Assembly: GCF_030020805.1 (NCBI RefSeq)
Contig: NZ_CP125098.1
Coordinates: 1,282,001-1,346,000, forward strand
Origin: Paenibacillus sp. RC67
GTDB lineage: Bacteria > Bacillota > Bacilli > Paenibacillales > NBRC-103111
Reading direction: 5' to 3'
DNA length: 64,000 nucleotides
The position numbers and the translations under genes were made by a program. Shown here in pieces: positions 1 through 8,163 of the stretch; position 1 is the stretch's first letter, and each line of letters opens with the position of its first letter. The notes under the pieces were generated by a model. It saw nothing but the letters and a program-made list of their open reading frames with translations, did no database searches and had not been told where the DNA came from.

Positions 1-1
1 C

Positions 2-388
2 AAAACTGGAGCACACCCATTCCGCGAATCCAATCCGCTCCACCATGTTTCTGCTGAGCTGCTGCAGCAATTTGACAGCTTCGATATGAACGGCAAGGAT
101 TTGTACAAATACGGTGTCGATACGATGAGCGAGCAGGTTCTGAAATTCGGGGCACAGTTTGGAGTTCCGGTTGTAGGGGGGAGCGATACGCATCATCCGA
201 TGCAGTTCGGGTGTGTGGTGAACCACTTGGATGCGGAATGCTCGACGGTCGCGGAGTTAAAACATTGCATTCAGCAGGGGAAATCTCGCATCGAAATCTC
301 GCCTTGCCTGACAACCAAGGTAAAGGCTGCTAATATGATTAAAAAAATGCTCAAAGCCAACCTAGAGCCAGGCGCAGTCCTTAATTAA
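2..388 (+). CDS. PHP-domain metal-dependent hydrolase, C-terminal part
   Basis: The 5' end lies outside the window; the frame is open from base 2 to the stop at 386-388. The 128 visible residues contain GAHPFRESNP near the window edge and a later GGSDTHHP motif. These are the typical late metal-binding His/Asp motifs of PHP phosphoesterases (the polymerase and histidinol phosphatase superfamily). The substrate cannot be told from this fragment. It would act in the cytoplasm on a phosphoester. An internal ATG at 86 is not the true start, because coding similarity continues upstream of it. A strong hairpin follows the stop. Confidence 0.75.
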   Translation, partial: KTGAHPFRESNPLHHVSAELLQQFDSFDMNGKDLYKYGVDTMSEQVLKFGAQFGVPVVGGSDTHHPMQFGCVVNHLDAECSTVAELKHCIQQGKSRIEISPCLTTKVKAANMIKKMLKANLEPGAVLN

Positions 389-414
389 TTGCTGCACTCT
401 ATTTGGAGACGAGG

Positions 415-462
415 AACATCGCCCCTTGCTAGTCTACAGACTGAAAGGGGCGATGTTTTTTT
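415..462 (+). terminator. Rho-independent terminator after the PHP gene
   Basis: A 13 bp perfect stem (AACATCGCCCCTT with AAGGGGCGATGTT) is followed by a run of seven T on the + strand. It sits between convergent genes, 3 bp from the stop of the minus-strand TetR gene, so it may serve both. Confidence 0.9.
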
Positions 463-464
463 CT

Positions 465-1037
465 TCATCCCAAGAATTGATCCTCTATGATCCGCTTTGC
501 CGCACTTAGGAAATGTTCTGGATGGAAGGAATCCTTATCGATATAGGCGCTCATAATAGCTCCATCACTTAAAATGCGGATCTGTGAAGCTAGCTCGGCC
601 GGATTTCGTGCGTGACCTTCCCGCGCTATTTCCTCCACCTTATCCCAAGTCCGATGTCGGTTATCAACGGCTGATCGGTGCCCCGGATGCTCCAAATCCG
701 GAAACTCCACGATTGCGTTCATAAACGGACATCCGCGAAATCCTGGAGCCTTCATCCGTTCAACCAATTCATCAAGAATAGCGTATAACTGATCTTTAGG
801 TGAGTTAGGATGAAGCCGTTTTGCTTCTTCAATCGCTTCCGTTCTCTTGCCGTGTCTTTTCTCCAAGTAAGCAACGATAAGACTATCCTTTGTCGGGAAA
901 TTGCGGTAAAAGCTCGCCTTGGCAACTCCGGATTCTTCAATAATTCGGTCGATCCCGACAGCACGGACCCCTTCTTTGTAAAACAATTCAGAAGCGACTC
1001 GTAAAATTCGTTCTTTCGCGGACTCTTTCTTTTCCAT
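465..1037 (-). CDS. TetR/AcrR-family repressor, divergent from an MFS pump
   Basis: A 190-residue TetR-type regulator. The N-terminal helix-turn-helix spans about residues 28-47 (IDRIIEESGVAKASFYRNF), and the C-terminal ligand domain has the GCPFMNAIVEF segment seen in LmrA/YxaF-like repressors. The frame extends 15 codons further upstream, but the ATG at 1037 sits behind GGGTGATC and gives a normal TetR N-terminus, so it was chosen. The gene is divergent from the DHA2 transporter at 1206. Two palindromes in the shared region are likely operators. Inference: it represses the pump until a toxic ligand binds, and probably represses itself. The ligand is unknown. Confidence 0.88.
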   Translation of the reverse strand: MEKKESAKERILRVASELFYKEGVRAVGIDRIIEESGVAKASFYRNFPTKDSLIVAYLEKRHGKRTEAIEEAKRLHPNSPKDQLYAILDELVERMKAPGFRGCPFMNAIVEFPDLEHPGHRSAVDNRHRTWDKVEEIAREGHARNPAELASQIRILSDGAIMSAYIDKDSFHPEHFLSAAKRIIEDQFLG

Positions 1038-1075
1038 TGTGATCACCCAATTCCAAATGTAAGGAAAAAATCTTG

Positions 1076-1104
1076 TTGACATGAGACAGATCTGTCTGTA
1101 TCAT
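1076..1104 (+). promoter_or_regulatory. Sigma-A promoter of the MFS pump
   Basis: TTGACA (1076-1081), exactly 17 bp, then TATCAT (1099-1104). The spacer is occupied almost entirely by the first palindromic operator, which is a classic repressor layout. Confidence 0.75.
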
Positions 1105-1137
1105 ACGAAACATTGATGGATGAGACAGTTCTGTCTC
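1083..1137. promoter_or_regulatory. Pair of TetR-type operators
   Basis: Two copies of one inverted repeat: GAGACAGATCTGTCTG at 1083-1098 and GAGACAGTTCTGTCTC at 1122-1137. Their centres are 39 bp apart, close to four helical turns. Copy one lies between the -35 and -10 boxes of the pump promoter. Copy two lies downstream of the -10, where it could also block the divergent regulator promoter. Confidence 0.8.
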
Positions 1138-1205
1138 GTTTATTTTAATCGAGGTTCCCTGCGTATGTCAATGTTCCCAGGGTGCGCTAAGGAGGAAAAA
1201 AATTT

Positions 1206-2870
1206 ATGTCCCAAGCAGCACATAGTTCACTTAATCCTCAACAGGTGGAGGTGAAAGCTCTTCAACGTCCTCGCCTAATGTTAGCCGTCATGCTGCTATC
1301 GGTCTTTATGGCGGTGGCTAATATTTTTATCGTCAATGTGGCGACGCCTTCAATTCAGCGCGGTCTTCACGCCGATTTCTTCGGGGTCCAATTCGTTATC
1401 TCGGCTTATACACTTTCCTATGCAATTGCTCTAATTATCGGCGGCAGACTTGGCGACCGGTTTGGGAGGAGAAACATGCTGCTTGTTGGCGTCGCTGGCT
1501 TTACGATCAGCTCCTTGCTGTGCGGGTTATCAAGCGGAGTCGGCATGCTCACCGTCATACGGATCGTGCAAGGCTTGAGCGCAGCGATGATCTCGCCGCA
1601 AATTTTATCGCTTATCCAGGCCCAATATGCACCGGAGAAGAGAGGCAAAATATTCGGCCTTTACGGTGCAGCCCAAGGGATTGCCGCCTCGACGGGGCAA
1701 TTGATCGGAGGATTACTGCTTTTCTGGAACCCTTGGGGTCTTGAATGGAGAATGGTATTCTTCTTTAGTGTACCGATAGGCATAGCCTTATTATGTATGA
1801 TCCCTTTCATTGCGGAATCCAAGGAAAAGGTTCAAACGAAACCGGATTGGATTGGTGCTGCATTAGTCGCCGTCGGTTTATTCCTACTAGTGTACCCGCT
1901 AGTTCAAGGACAAAAAGAAGGCTGGCCGCTTATACTGATCCTCAGCTTGCTCTTGTCTATTCCTGTGCTGGTCCTCTTCGTATGGGTTCAGAAAAGACTT
2001 TTGCGCCGAAACGGCGACCCATTCATGAACGTGAATTTGTTCAAGCAACGGGGCTTTGGAATGGGCATGCTTATCGTTTTTTTGCTCATGTCGTCCCAAG
2101 CCAGTTTCTTCTTAATCTCAGCTTATTTGTTTCAAATTGGGCTCGGATTTTCTCCGCTTAAAGCCGGAGCGGTCATTCTGCCAATGGGTTTAGGCTATTT
2201 CCTAGCCTCATTATTATCAGCGCGGGTAGCCTTGAAGCTAGGCTCGCACGTTCTGACCGTTGGCTCTGTGCTGACAGCGGCAGGCTATTTACTTTTAGCT
2301 ATTACCGTACGAGGAACAGGAATATCACCGGATATTTATGTGTGGATTCCTGCATTGGCTATACTTGGTCTAGGTCAGGGCTTCATTGCCGCACCGCTTA
2401 CGAATGTCGTTCTTTCCAAGGTGAAGAAGCAGGATATTGGCTCCGCATCGGGGATATTAACGACCGGGATGCAGGTAGCCTATGCGATTGGAATTGCTCT
2501 TATTGGTATCGTCTGGCTGAACTCGCTTAGTCATAATGCGGATAAGGCGATCGTACAGACTGAATTGCAAATGCGTCAGCAATTGACTGCATATGCGCCT
2601 TTGACGACGGAGCAGAGTGACGCCGCACTTGCCAAATTCCAATTGTGTTATCCCCAAATGATAAGCGCTCATCCCTCCATGTCGCCTAGTTGCACAGAGG
2701 ATGCTGCTTCCGTTACCAATCAAGCCAAGAAGCTATATGCGGACGGAGTCCGGCAAGCGAATGCGCGGAGCTACACGGAAGCGTTCATCTTCTGTCTGTA
2801 CGTGCTTGCGGCTTATACCGTTTTTTTACTACCTTTATCGTTAACGTTGGCCAGAAAAAATAGGTCTTAA
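1206..2870 (+). CDS. DHA2-family (EmrB/QacA-type) 14-TM drug:H+ antiporter
   Basis: A 554-residue major facilitator protein. Motif A of the family (GGRLGDRFGRRN) is at residues 79-90, between the second and third membrane segments. The length and about 14 hydrophobic segments fit the DHA2 branch. There is a long polar loop (about residues 445-520, with paired cysteines) before the last segment, which is typical of this branch. The start is supported by AAGGAGG about 10 bp upstream of the ATG. It would export hydrophobic or cationic toxic compounds from the cytoplasmic membrane using the proton gradient. The divergent TetR gene and its two operators at the promoter point to substrate-induced expression. 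A terminator follows. Confidence 0.9.
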   Translation: MSQAAHSSLNPQQVEVKALQRPRLMLAVMLLSVFMAVANIFIVNVATPSIQRGLHADFFGVQFVISAYTLSYAIALIIGGRLGDRFGRRNMLLVGVAGFTISSLLCGLSSGVGMLTVIRIVQGLSAAMISPQILSLIQAQYAPEKRGKIFGLYGAAQGIAASTGQLIGGLLLFWNPWGLEWRMVFFFSVPIGIALLCMIPFIAESKEKVQTKPDWIGAALVAVGLFLLVYPLVQGQKEGWPLILILSLLLSIPVLVLFVWVQKRLLRRNGDPFMNVNLFKQRGFGMGMLIVFLLMSSQASFFLISAYLFQIGLGFSPLKAGAVILPMGLGYFLASLLSARVALKLGSHVLTVGSVLTAAGYLLLAITVRGTGISPDIYVWIPALAILGLGQGFIAAPLTNVVLSKVKKQDIGSASGILTTGMQVAYAIGIALIGIVWLNSLSHNADKAIVQTELQMRQQLTAYAPLTTEQSDAALAKFQLCYPQMISAHPSMSPSCTEDAASVTNQAKKLYADGVRQANARSYTEAFIFCLYVLAAYTVFLLPLSLTLARKNRS

Positions 2871-2888
2871 AATAGCTTTTTAAATGAG

Positions 2889-2915
2889 GAGATCTCAGAA
2901 GAGGTCTCTTTTTTT
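2889..2915 (+). terminator. Rho-independent terminator of the MFS gene
   Basis: GAGATCTC, loop AGAA, GAGGTCTC (one G-U pair), then seven T. It lies 18 bp after the stop codon. Confidence 0.85.
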
Positions 2916-3009
2916 GTGCACTTGGAAGTTAATTATTGTAAAATCAATCAAACTATGATATCCTGACTTAATTTTTATTTCCCAAATATAGGAAAGTGAG
3001 CAGTTTCAG

Positions 3010-3651
3010 ATGCCAATTATTTGCCTTGAAGGCACCAGCGCGGTGGGTAAGACAACAACATGTAGGATGTTTGCAGAAAAATATGATGCGTATGTAGTTG
3101 AAGAAACTCATTTCCTTTTTAACCGACCAACGAATATGCAGGGTGCTCAGCTTGTTGATTGGTATCTTGATTGTCAAATAAAGCGATGGCATATAGCATT
3201 GGAGAAAAGTAAGGAGCATCCATATGTTTTATTGGACGGAGATGTTTTTAAGCTTTGGTATGATTGGGTTTATGGGCTGGACGATAAGCAGTTTGAATAT
3301 GAATCCAATTATTTTCGGAAAAAGTTAGTCTCAGGAGAGCTGGCGTTTCCTCATGCCTACGTACTTTTATGGTCAGAGGAGCCAGAACTTAGAAAACGGA
3401 AGGAAGCTGACAAAACAAGAGGAAGAGGTTCATTTGAAAAGCATCTTAAGCTTGTGGAGCCTCAAATCAAATTTTTTACAGCACTCAATGAGGTCGTCCC
3501 TAATTATGTGGGAATACATAAAGCGGTAACTGTTGAAGAAAATGTCCTCTATACCAAGAAACACGTAGGAAATTCGCCAGGTGTTATGAGGGAAGTGAGC
3601 CTGGCTCTTTTTGATTTTATGGTTGAATATTTAAGGAAGACACAACCTTGA
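3010..3651 (+). CDS. P-loop nucleotide/nucleoside kinase-like protein
   Basis: A 213-residue single-domain P-loop protein. The Walker A motif GTSAVGKT is at residues 8-15, immediately after the first beta strand, as in nucleoside and nucleotide kinases and chloramphenicol-phosphotransferase-like proteins. A DGD triplet (LLDGDVF, about residue 77) may be a catalytic or Mg-binding Asp. An Arg/Lys-rich stretch (RKRKEADKTRGRG) looks like a lid loop. The phosphate acceptor cannot be assigned. The gene stands alone between two terminator or promoter regions. GGAAAGTGAG lies 9 bp upstream of the ATG. Confidence 0.65.
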   Translation: MPIICLEGTSAVGKTTTCRMFAEKYDAYVVEETHFLFNRPTNMQGAQLVDWYLDCQIKRWHIALEKSKEHPYVLLDGDVFKLWYDWVYGLDDKQFEYESNYFRKKLVSGELAFPHAYVLLWSEEPELRKRKEADKTRGRGSFEKHLKLVEPQIKFFTALNEVVPNYVGIHKAVTVEENVLYTKKHVGNSPGVMREVSLALFDFMVEYLRKTQP

Positions 3652-3758
3652 GGACTTTGTTAGCTTTTGTGAAACCACTCTCAAAATAATACTACCCTTC
3701 TATTCAAGTTATAAATTACAATAATTGTTATTATCATACATAGAAATGGAGGAAGAAC

Positions 3759-4514
3759 ATGAAATTAGCCGTAATTTCGGACACGCATGGGAATGCAACT
3801 GCTTTTGAAGCGGTAATAGATGATCTTAAGCAACAAAGTCCTGATGCCATAGTATTCCTCGGTGACGTTGGTATGCGGGGACCGGAACCCCAAGAATGTA
3901 TAGATTTATTAAAGTCGTTAGAACCGTTAGCGATAATAAGAGGCAATCACGACGATAAATTTACAAGATTCCCGAAGCCGGGCTGGCAGCCTGATAATTA
4001 TAAAAAAGAATTGCTCTTACGTTCTTTTGAATACGATTGTGCAAAAATATTAAGCGCTGATCAGCTTTGGTTGTCTAATTGGCCTAAAGAGTTTTGCTAT
4101 GAGTTTGAAGGGGTAGCAACTGAAATGTATCATGCAACTCCAAGCTCGCTAGTGGGCGTTGTATATCCTTGGGCAACTTTGGACGAGCTTGACACTTTAC
4201 ATCAAAATGAGCGGACTAAACTAGTGCTGCATGGTCACATTCATCATGCTTATGTTAGGCAATGTCGCGGACGAACGGTGGTTAACTGCGGTAGCATTGG
4301 CCTACCTTTTGACGGAGATAACAGAGCGAGCTATGCTGTTGTAGATTTTAATAGAAAGGATATAGCGGTTCAGCTAAGAAGGGTTTCTTATGATATTGAA
4401 AAGGCGATTCTCATAGCAAAAGAACGAAACATGCCCGATGTAGAATCATTCGAATATGCACTCAGGGTTGCAAAATATCCTTATGATTCTGCAGTAGGGA
4501 AGGTGTCATCATGA
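3759..4514 (+). CDS. Calcineurin-like metallophosphoesterase
   Basis: A 251-residue protein with the full set of binuclear-metal motifs: D8-x-H10 (DTHGN), GD at 35-36, GNHD at 62-65, H125, and HGHIHH with H158, H160 and H162. This is the compact YfcE-like or bacterial phosphodiesterase fold; the substrate is unknown. GGAGGAAG precedes the ATG. The stop overlaps the start of the next gene by 4 bp (ATGA), so the two are translationally coupled. A metallophosphoesterase paired with a histidine phosphatase suggests sequential removal of phosphate groups from one metabolite, which is inference only. Confidence 0.85.
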   Translation: MKLAVISDTHGNATAFEAVIDDLKQQSPDAIVFLGDVGMRGPEPQECIDLLKSLEPLAIIRGNHDDKFTRFPKPGWQPDNYKKELLLRSFEYDCAKILSADQLWLSNWPKEFCYEFEGVATEMYHATPSSLVGVVYPWATLDELDTLHQNERTKLVLHGHIHHAYVRQCRGRTVVNCGSIGLPFDGDNRASYAVVDFNRKDIAVQLRRVSYDIEKAILIAKERNMPDVESFEYALRVAKYPYDSAVGKVSS

Positions 4515-5050
4515 TTTATGTCATTAGACACGGGCAAACCGACCTGAACAAAGAAGGCAGGTTGCAAGGAAGACAGGGGCTGCCTCTGAATGAACACGGC
4601 ATAAAGCAAGCGGAAGGTTTAAGAGACAATCTTCATAACATAAAGTTCGATTATGCATTCTCCTCTCCTCAGGAAAGAGCTGTTCAAACAGCAGAAATTG
4701 CAGCAGGTATAACAGTAACAGTGGACGAAAGACTGAATGTTTTTGATTTAGGTGAAGCTGACAGGTTAAAAAAAGGCGAAGTAATATTGAATGGCGCAGT
4801 TCCCGATTCTAGCATTTATAAAAATGTCGAGGAAATCCAAGCTTTCATTCAAAGAGTTTTTCATTTTATGCGTGAGCTTGAAGAAAAAAACGGCCAAAGT
4901 AATGTCCATATTGCCTTATCTGGACACCGATGCACGACGGGGTGTATTGGAGCTTATTTTGAAGGAATACCTGAGGATGGGAATATTTTGAGATATTCGT
5001 CAGACAACGGACAATATAAAGTGTATCGTTTCCGTTCGACTCGTGACTGA
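4511..5050 (+). CDS. Histidine phosphatase (phosphoglycerate-mutase-like) family protein
   Basis: A 179-residue protein opening with MIYVIRHGQT, where the RHG motif carries the phosphate-accepting His7. The LNEHGIKQA and SSPQERAVQTA segments follow, the latter with the conserved active-site Arg. A later GHRCTTG supplies the second His. This fits small acid phosphatases of the PhoE/CobC branch. It overlaps the upstream metallophosphoesterase by 4 bp. The substrate is not inferable. Its 3' end faces the wall hydrolase gene, and the hairpin in between has its T-run on the other strand. Confidence 0.85.
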   Translation: MIYVIRHGQTDLNKEGRLQGRQGLPLNEHGIKQAEGLRDNLHNIKFDYAFSSPQERAVQTAEIAAGITVTVDERLNVFDLGEADRLKKGEVILNGAVPDSSIYKNVEEIQAFIQRVFHFMRELEEKNGQSNVHIALSGHRCTTGCIGAYFEGIPEDGNILRYSSDNGQYKVYRFRSTRD

Positions 5051-5073
5051 TCGGGACGTTTATTCGAAACATT

Positions 5074-5101
5074 AAAAAAACAGGCTGCAGAGGCAGCCTG
5101 T
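5074..5101 (-). terminator. Rho-independent terminator of the wall hydrolase gene
   Basis: A 9 bp perfect stem ACAGGCTGC/GCAGCCTGT with loop AGAG. The run of seven A on the + strand (5074-5080) becomes the U tail of a minus-strand transcript. Confidence 0.85.
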
Positions 5102-5123
5102 TGTAATCATATATTTCATTCAA

Positions 5124-5966
5124 CTAAATGCTTTTTGCGCCAATATACCTGGCTTGCCAATAAGAGCTGTAGATAGAATCAACTTGAACCCCACGGGATG
5201 TCGTAGCTGAGATGAATTGACCGTTACCTAAGTAAATCCCGACGTGAGATATTCCGCTTTTTGAAAAGAAAACGAGATCCCCCGGTGACGGACTGGCTAC
5301 AGACATTCCTGTGCTATAGTACATCGCAGTAGACGTGCGCGGTAAATCAATCCCCCGAGTTTGGGAAAATACATACCGCACGAACCCGGAGCAATCAAAC
5401 CCGTTGGGCGTGCTTCCTCCCCATACATAGGGTACGCCTAGATAGCCTTGAGCGTATTGAAGCACATTATCCTGCTTCTTAGTCTTGTACCAGGCCGGAG
5501 CATGGTATTTCCCATCCGCATCCACGATGGCGATCTGATTATCGTCATCCCATTGAACTTTGTATCCGAGCGTTTCCGATATGAATCGGACCGGTACATA
5601 GATGCTTCCCTTGTCCATACCGATCAAGGAATTGACATTCACCTGTTTCCCATTGACCTGCACGAACGTATCGCCAGTCTTCAAGGATAAAGTTTGATCA
5701 CCCTTTTTCATGGAGACACGAACCTCGCTGCCTTCCTGTGACCAACTGATATCGTAACCGAGCGACTCCATCAAAGGACGAAAGGGTACTTGAAGCTGAG
5801 AACGAGTATCCACGACAGGCTGTCCTTCGGGAAAATAAACGAGCGTATCATTAATCTGAATCTTGACTCCTTCGTTCAGCGCTGCTGCATGAGAATGAAC
5901 TGGAGAAAGGAGTGCACAAGAAAGAAATGCATATAAACAAACCGTCTTCTTACTGAAAAACTTCAA
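5124..5966 (-). CDS. Secreted NlpC/P60 endopeptidase with copper-amine-oxidase-like N domain
   Basis: A 280-residue secreted protein. It has a signal peptide ending about residue 28 (HSHAAA), then a copper amine oxidase N-terminal-type module (about 33-150, with the VPFRPLMESLGY and VPVRFISETLGY repeats), then an NlpC/P60 peptidase (about 165-280). Cys192 (FDCSGFV) and His241 (SHVGIY) are the catalytic pair. The usual third-position His in FIHA is Ser253 (FISATTS). It would cut peptidoglycan stem peptides outside the cell. The start is TTG (5964-5966), placed by GGAGGAATTAAGC directly upstream. A c-di-AMP riboswitch-like leader precedes it, tying expression to the wall/osmotic second messenger. 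A terminator lies downstream. Confidence 0.88.
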   Translation of the reverse strand: MKFFSKKTVCLYAFLSCALLSPVHSHAAALNEGVKIQINDTLVYFPEGQPVVDTRSQLQVPFRPLMESLGYDISWSQEGSEVRVSMKKGDQTLSLKTGDTFVQVNGKQVNVNSLIGMDKGSIYVPVRFISETLGYKVQWDDDNQIAIVDADGKYHAPAWYKTKKQDNVLQYAQGYLGVPYVWGGSTPNGFDCSGFVRYVFSQTRGIDLPRTSTAMYYSTGMSVASPSPGDLVFFSKSGISHVGIYLGNGQFISATTSRGVQVDSIYSSYWQARYIGAKSI

Positions 5967-5980
5967 AGCTTAATTCCTCC

Positions 5981-6115
5981 TATTAGCCTCCGAGGTTAGT
6001 TGACGGGTTAGGGAAGAGGTTTTCCCTTACTTGCAGGCACAAGGCATACAAATATTCACCCCAAGGAAAAATATCCCCCGTACTAGCACTTATGCTGTGC
6101 TGATTCGGCATTTTC
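5981..6115 (-). promoter_or_regulatory. c-di-AMP (ydaO/yuaA-type) riboswitch
   Basis: Read on the minus strand, the leader begins with ATGCCGAATC, continues with GGGGGAT and TTGGGGTGAA, and ends with AACCCGTCAACTAACCTCGG. These are the conserved blocks of the ydaO aptamer, in order and at normal spacing. The aptamer ends within 10 nt of the ribosome site of the NlpC/P60 gene, a known target class of this riboswitch. No separate terminator lies between aptamer and start codon, so control may act on ribosome access (inference). Confidence 0.85.
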
Positions 6116-6382
6116 TACTAAGAGCTGTCCATTACAATTTATTCGTGATTCAATCCATAAATAGGTGGGTAACGCAAAGAAGGTTCCCATCATTTTCCGA
6201 AAAAAAGGATAAATGCACCTTTTTATGGGCTGTTAACAAGATACATCATGGAGAGCGAAAGATAAAGGTACTTTCGACATATTTTTCAGATGGGTCTAGG
6301 ACTTACTTGAAGGTAACTAAATTTCCCTTGACTTCCTATCTCACCTATTTTTGCGTACTGTTAAAAAAAGACAAGGAGCGGT

Positions 6383-6418
6383 ATGATGAGGATTGTCAGT
6401 ACCGCAGGATTAAAATAA
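6383..6418 (+). other. Possible 11-codon upstream ORF
   Basis: ATG-ATG-led ORF (MMRIVSTAGLK) with AAGGAG at 6373-6378. Its stop TAA overlaps the AAGGAGG of the aldo/keto reductase gene. It may be a coupling leader or a chance ORF. An inverted repeat GCGGTA/TACCGC brackets its first half. Confidence 0.25.
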
Positions 6419-6431
6419 GGAGGTATTTGTG

Positions 6432-7415
6432 ATGGAGTACACTTATTTAGGACGTTCCGGATTAAAGGTCAGCAAGCTTTGTTTGGGAACTATGAACTTC
6501 GGTGTCGCTACGGATGAGAAGGAAGCTTATCGGATCATGGATGCAGCAGTGGATGCCGGGATCAACTTTTTTGACACGGCAAACGTCTATGGCGGGTCAG
6601 GAGAAGCACGCGGGCAAACCGAGGAGATCATCGGTCGCTGGTTCGCCCAAGGCGGAGGACGCCGCGAGAAAGTGGTACTGGCCACTAAGGTATACGGAGA
6701 TATGGAAGACCCTAATGACGGGCCTAATGCGGCTCGAGGATTGTCCTCCTATAAAATACGTCGTCACTTGGACGCTTCATTAAAGCGCCTTCAAACGGAC
6801 CATATTGAGTTGTACCAGATGCATCACGTGGATCGCAATGTCGTATGGGAGGAGCTCTGGGAAGCTTTCCTGGTACACATTTACCAGGGTAAAATCGGTT
6901 ACGTCGGCGCCAGCAATTTTGCAGGTCGTGACTTGGTGAAGGCGCAGTATGAGGCCAAAAACCGTCATTTCCTAGGACTCGTGTCGGAGCAGCATAAATA
7001 CAGCTTGCTGTGCAGATGGCCCGAGCTGGAGGTGCTGCCAGCAGCAGAAGAATTCGGCATCGGAGTTATCGCCTGGAGTCCTCTTGATGGGGGCCTGCTT
7101 GGCGGCAATGCATTGAACCCGGCTGAAGGGTCCCGCAGCGTTCGTAATCAATCGCGCGCTGAGCAGCGTCGTGATCAGTTGGAGTCGTTCAGTAAGCTGT
7201 GCAAGGAGCTTGGAGAAACCGAAGCCAATGTCGCGCTGGCCTGGACGCTGGTTCACCCGGCGATGACAGCGCCAATTATCGGGCCTCGTACGCTGGAGCA
7301 ATTCCAGAGCACGCTGCGTGTCGTGGATATTCAACTGAATGAAGATGTGCTGAAGCGGTTGGATGAAATTTTCCCAGGGCCAGGTGGCGATGCGCCGAAG
7401 GCTTATGCGTGGTAA
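6432..7415 (+). CDS. Aldo/keto reductase
   Basis: A 327-residue NADPH-dependent oxidoreductase of the AKR (YhdN/voltage-channel beta-subunit-like) type. The catalytic tetrad is visible: Asp48 and Tyr53 (FDTANVYG), Lys86 (ATKVYG) and His131 (YQMHHVD). The late GPRTLEQF segment binds the cofactor phosphate in this family. The fold is a TIM barrel that reduces aldehydes or ketones. AAGGAGG at 6417-6423 gives 8 bp to the ATG at 6432. A GTG one codon earlier (6429) is possible but too close. It is a single-gene unit with a terminator 40 bp downstream. The physiological substrate is unknown. Confidence 0.9.
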   Translation: MEYTYLGRSGLKVSKLCLGTMNFGVATDEKEAYRIMDAAVDAGINFFDTANVYGGSGEARGQTEEIIGRWFAQGGGRREKVVLATKVYGDMEDPNDGPNAARGLSSYKIRRHLDASLKRLQTDHIELYQMHHVDRNVVWEELWEAFLVHIYQGKIGYVGASNFAGRDLVKAQYEAKNRHFLGLVSEQHKYSLLCRWPELEVLPAAEEFGIGVIAWSPLDGGLLGGNALNPAEGSRSVRNQSRAEQRRDQLESFSKLCKELGETEANVALAWTLVHPAMTAPIIGPRTLEQFQSTLRVVDIQLNEDVLKRLDEIFPGPGGDAPKAYAW

Positions 7416-7452
7416 GAATGGATGACTGGCACTAACCAGTTACTTAATAGAC

Positions 7453-7488
7453 GAGCAGGTTGCCTTATGGCAGCTTGCTCTTTTTTTA
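7453..7488 (+). terminator. Rho-independent terminator of the aldo/keto reductase gene
   Basis: GAGCAGGTTGCC, loop TTAT, GGCAGCTTGCTC (two G-U pairs), then seven T. Confidence 0.88.
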
Positions 7489-7589
7489 CTTGGAGGCTCC
7501 TTTAAAGGACAAAGACATATAGATGGAGAAATAATTTTAACAAGAAATATATTCCAATTATATATTATTCACTTGGGAGAGATGCATCC

Positions 7590-8095
7590 ATGTCTATACC
7601 TTGGGAGGACCACTATATTTACAAGCTACGTACCCTTGTGGATGGGAAATTGCCCATCATTGTTCCATCCATTAAGACGATCATTAAGGGATGAACAAGG
7701 CAGCATCTTATTTATTGAAAGACGGAAGCCCAATGTAAAACATACTCATTCATGGGGGTTGATAGCTGGCTCTATTGAATTGGGGGAGTCTATTTACGAA
7801 TGTATGAAAAGGAAGTTAAAAGGAAGAGACGGGTCTTGATGTCTATTCAGCTACCCTTTTCGCTATTTATACTGGGGCTGAAGGTTTGACTGAGAAGGGG
7901 CAGTTGTTTGAGTTTTGTTTCATAGTCCATGAATGGGCTGGAACATTGCTGACGGAAACAGAGGAAAGCACGGATGCGAGGTTTTTTCCGCTTGATGAAT
8001 TACCTTTACCTTCTGACGGTGGATTTTGGCATAAGCATAATCGTGAAGTCATCAACGATTTTATGAGATATGATGGGCAATTGATTTTGAAATAA
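7590..8095 (+). pseudogene. Nudix hydrolase pseudogene (at least two frameshifts)
   Basis: Three consecutive reading frames together spell one Nudix protein of about 165 residues. Frame one starts at ATG 7590 (MSIPWEDHYIYKL) and stops just after KTII. Frame two resumes with RDEQGSILFIERR and carries the Nudix-box start (GSIELGESIYECMKR). Frame three resumes near 7826 with GLDVYSATLFAIY and runs to the stop at 8095. The shifts fall in purine-rich runs: an extra A near 7690, and a compound indel around 7812-7826 inside the REVKEETGL core of the box. The product should be inactive if the sequence is right. Known family role: cleavage of nucleoside diphosphates linked to another moiety. Confidence 0.8.
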
Positions 8096-8163
8096 TCTAT
8101 TTATTACCTTTATTTGGAATGTGGAAGGGGCGTATAATAAGGAATATGGATGAAGGAGTAAGA

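Noticed and set aside
6031-6432. 133-codon + strand ORF between the wall hydrolase and the aldo/keto reductase
   Set aside because: No ribosome site and an odd composition; it is antisense to the c-di-AMP riboswitch and runs into the uORF and reductase start.
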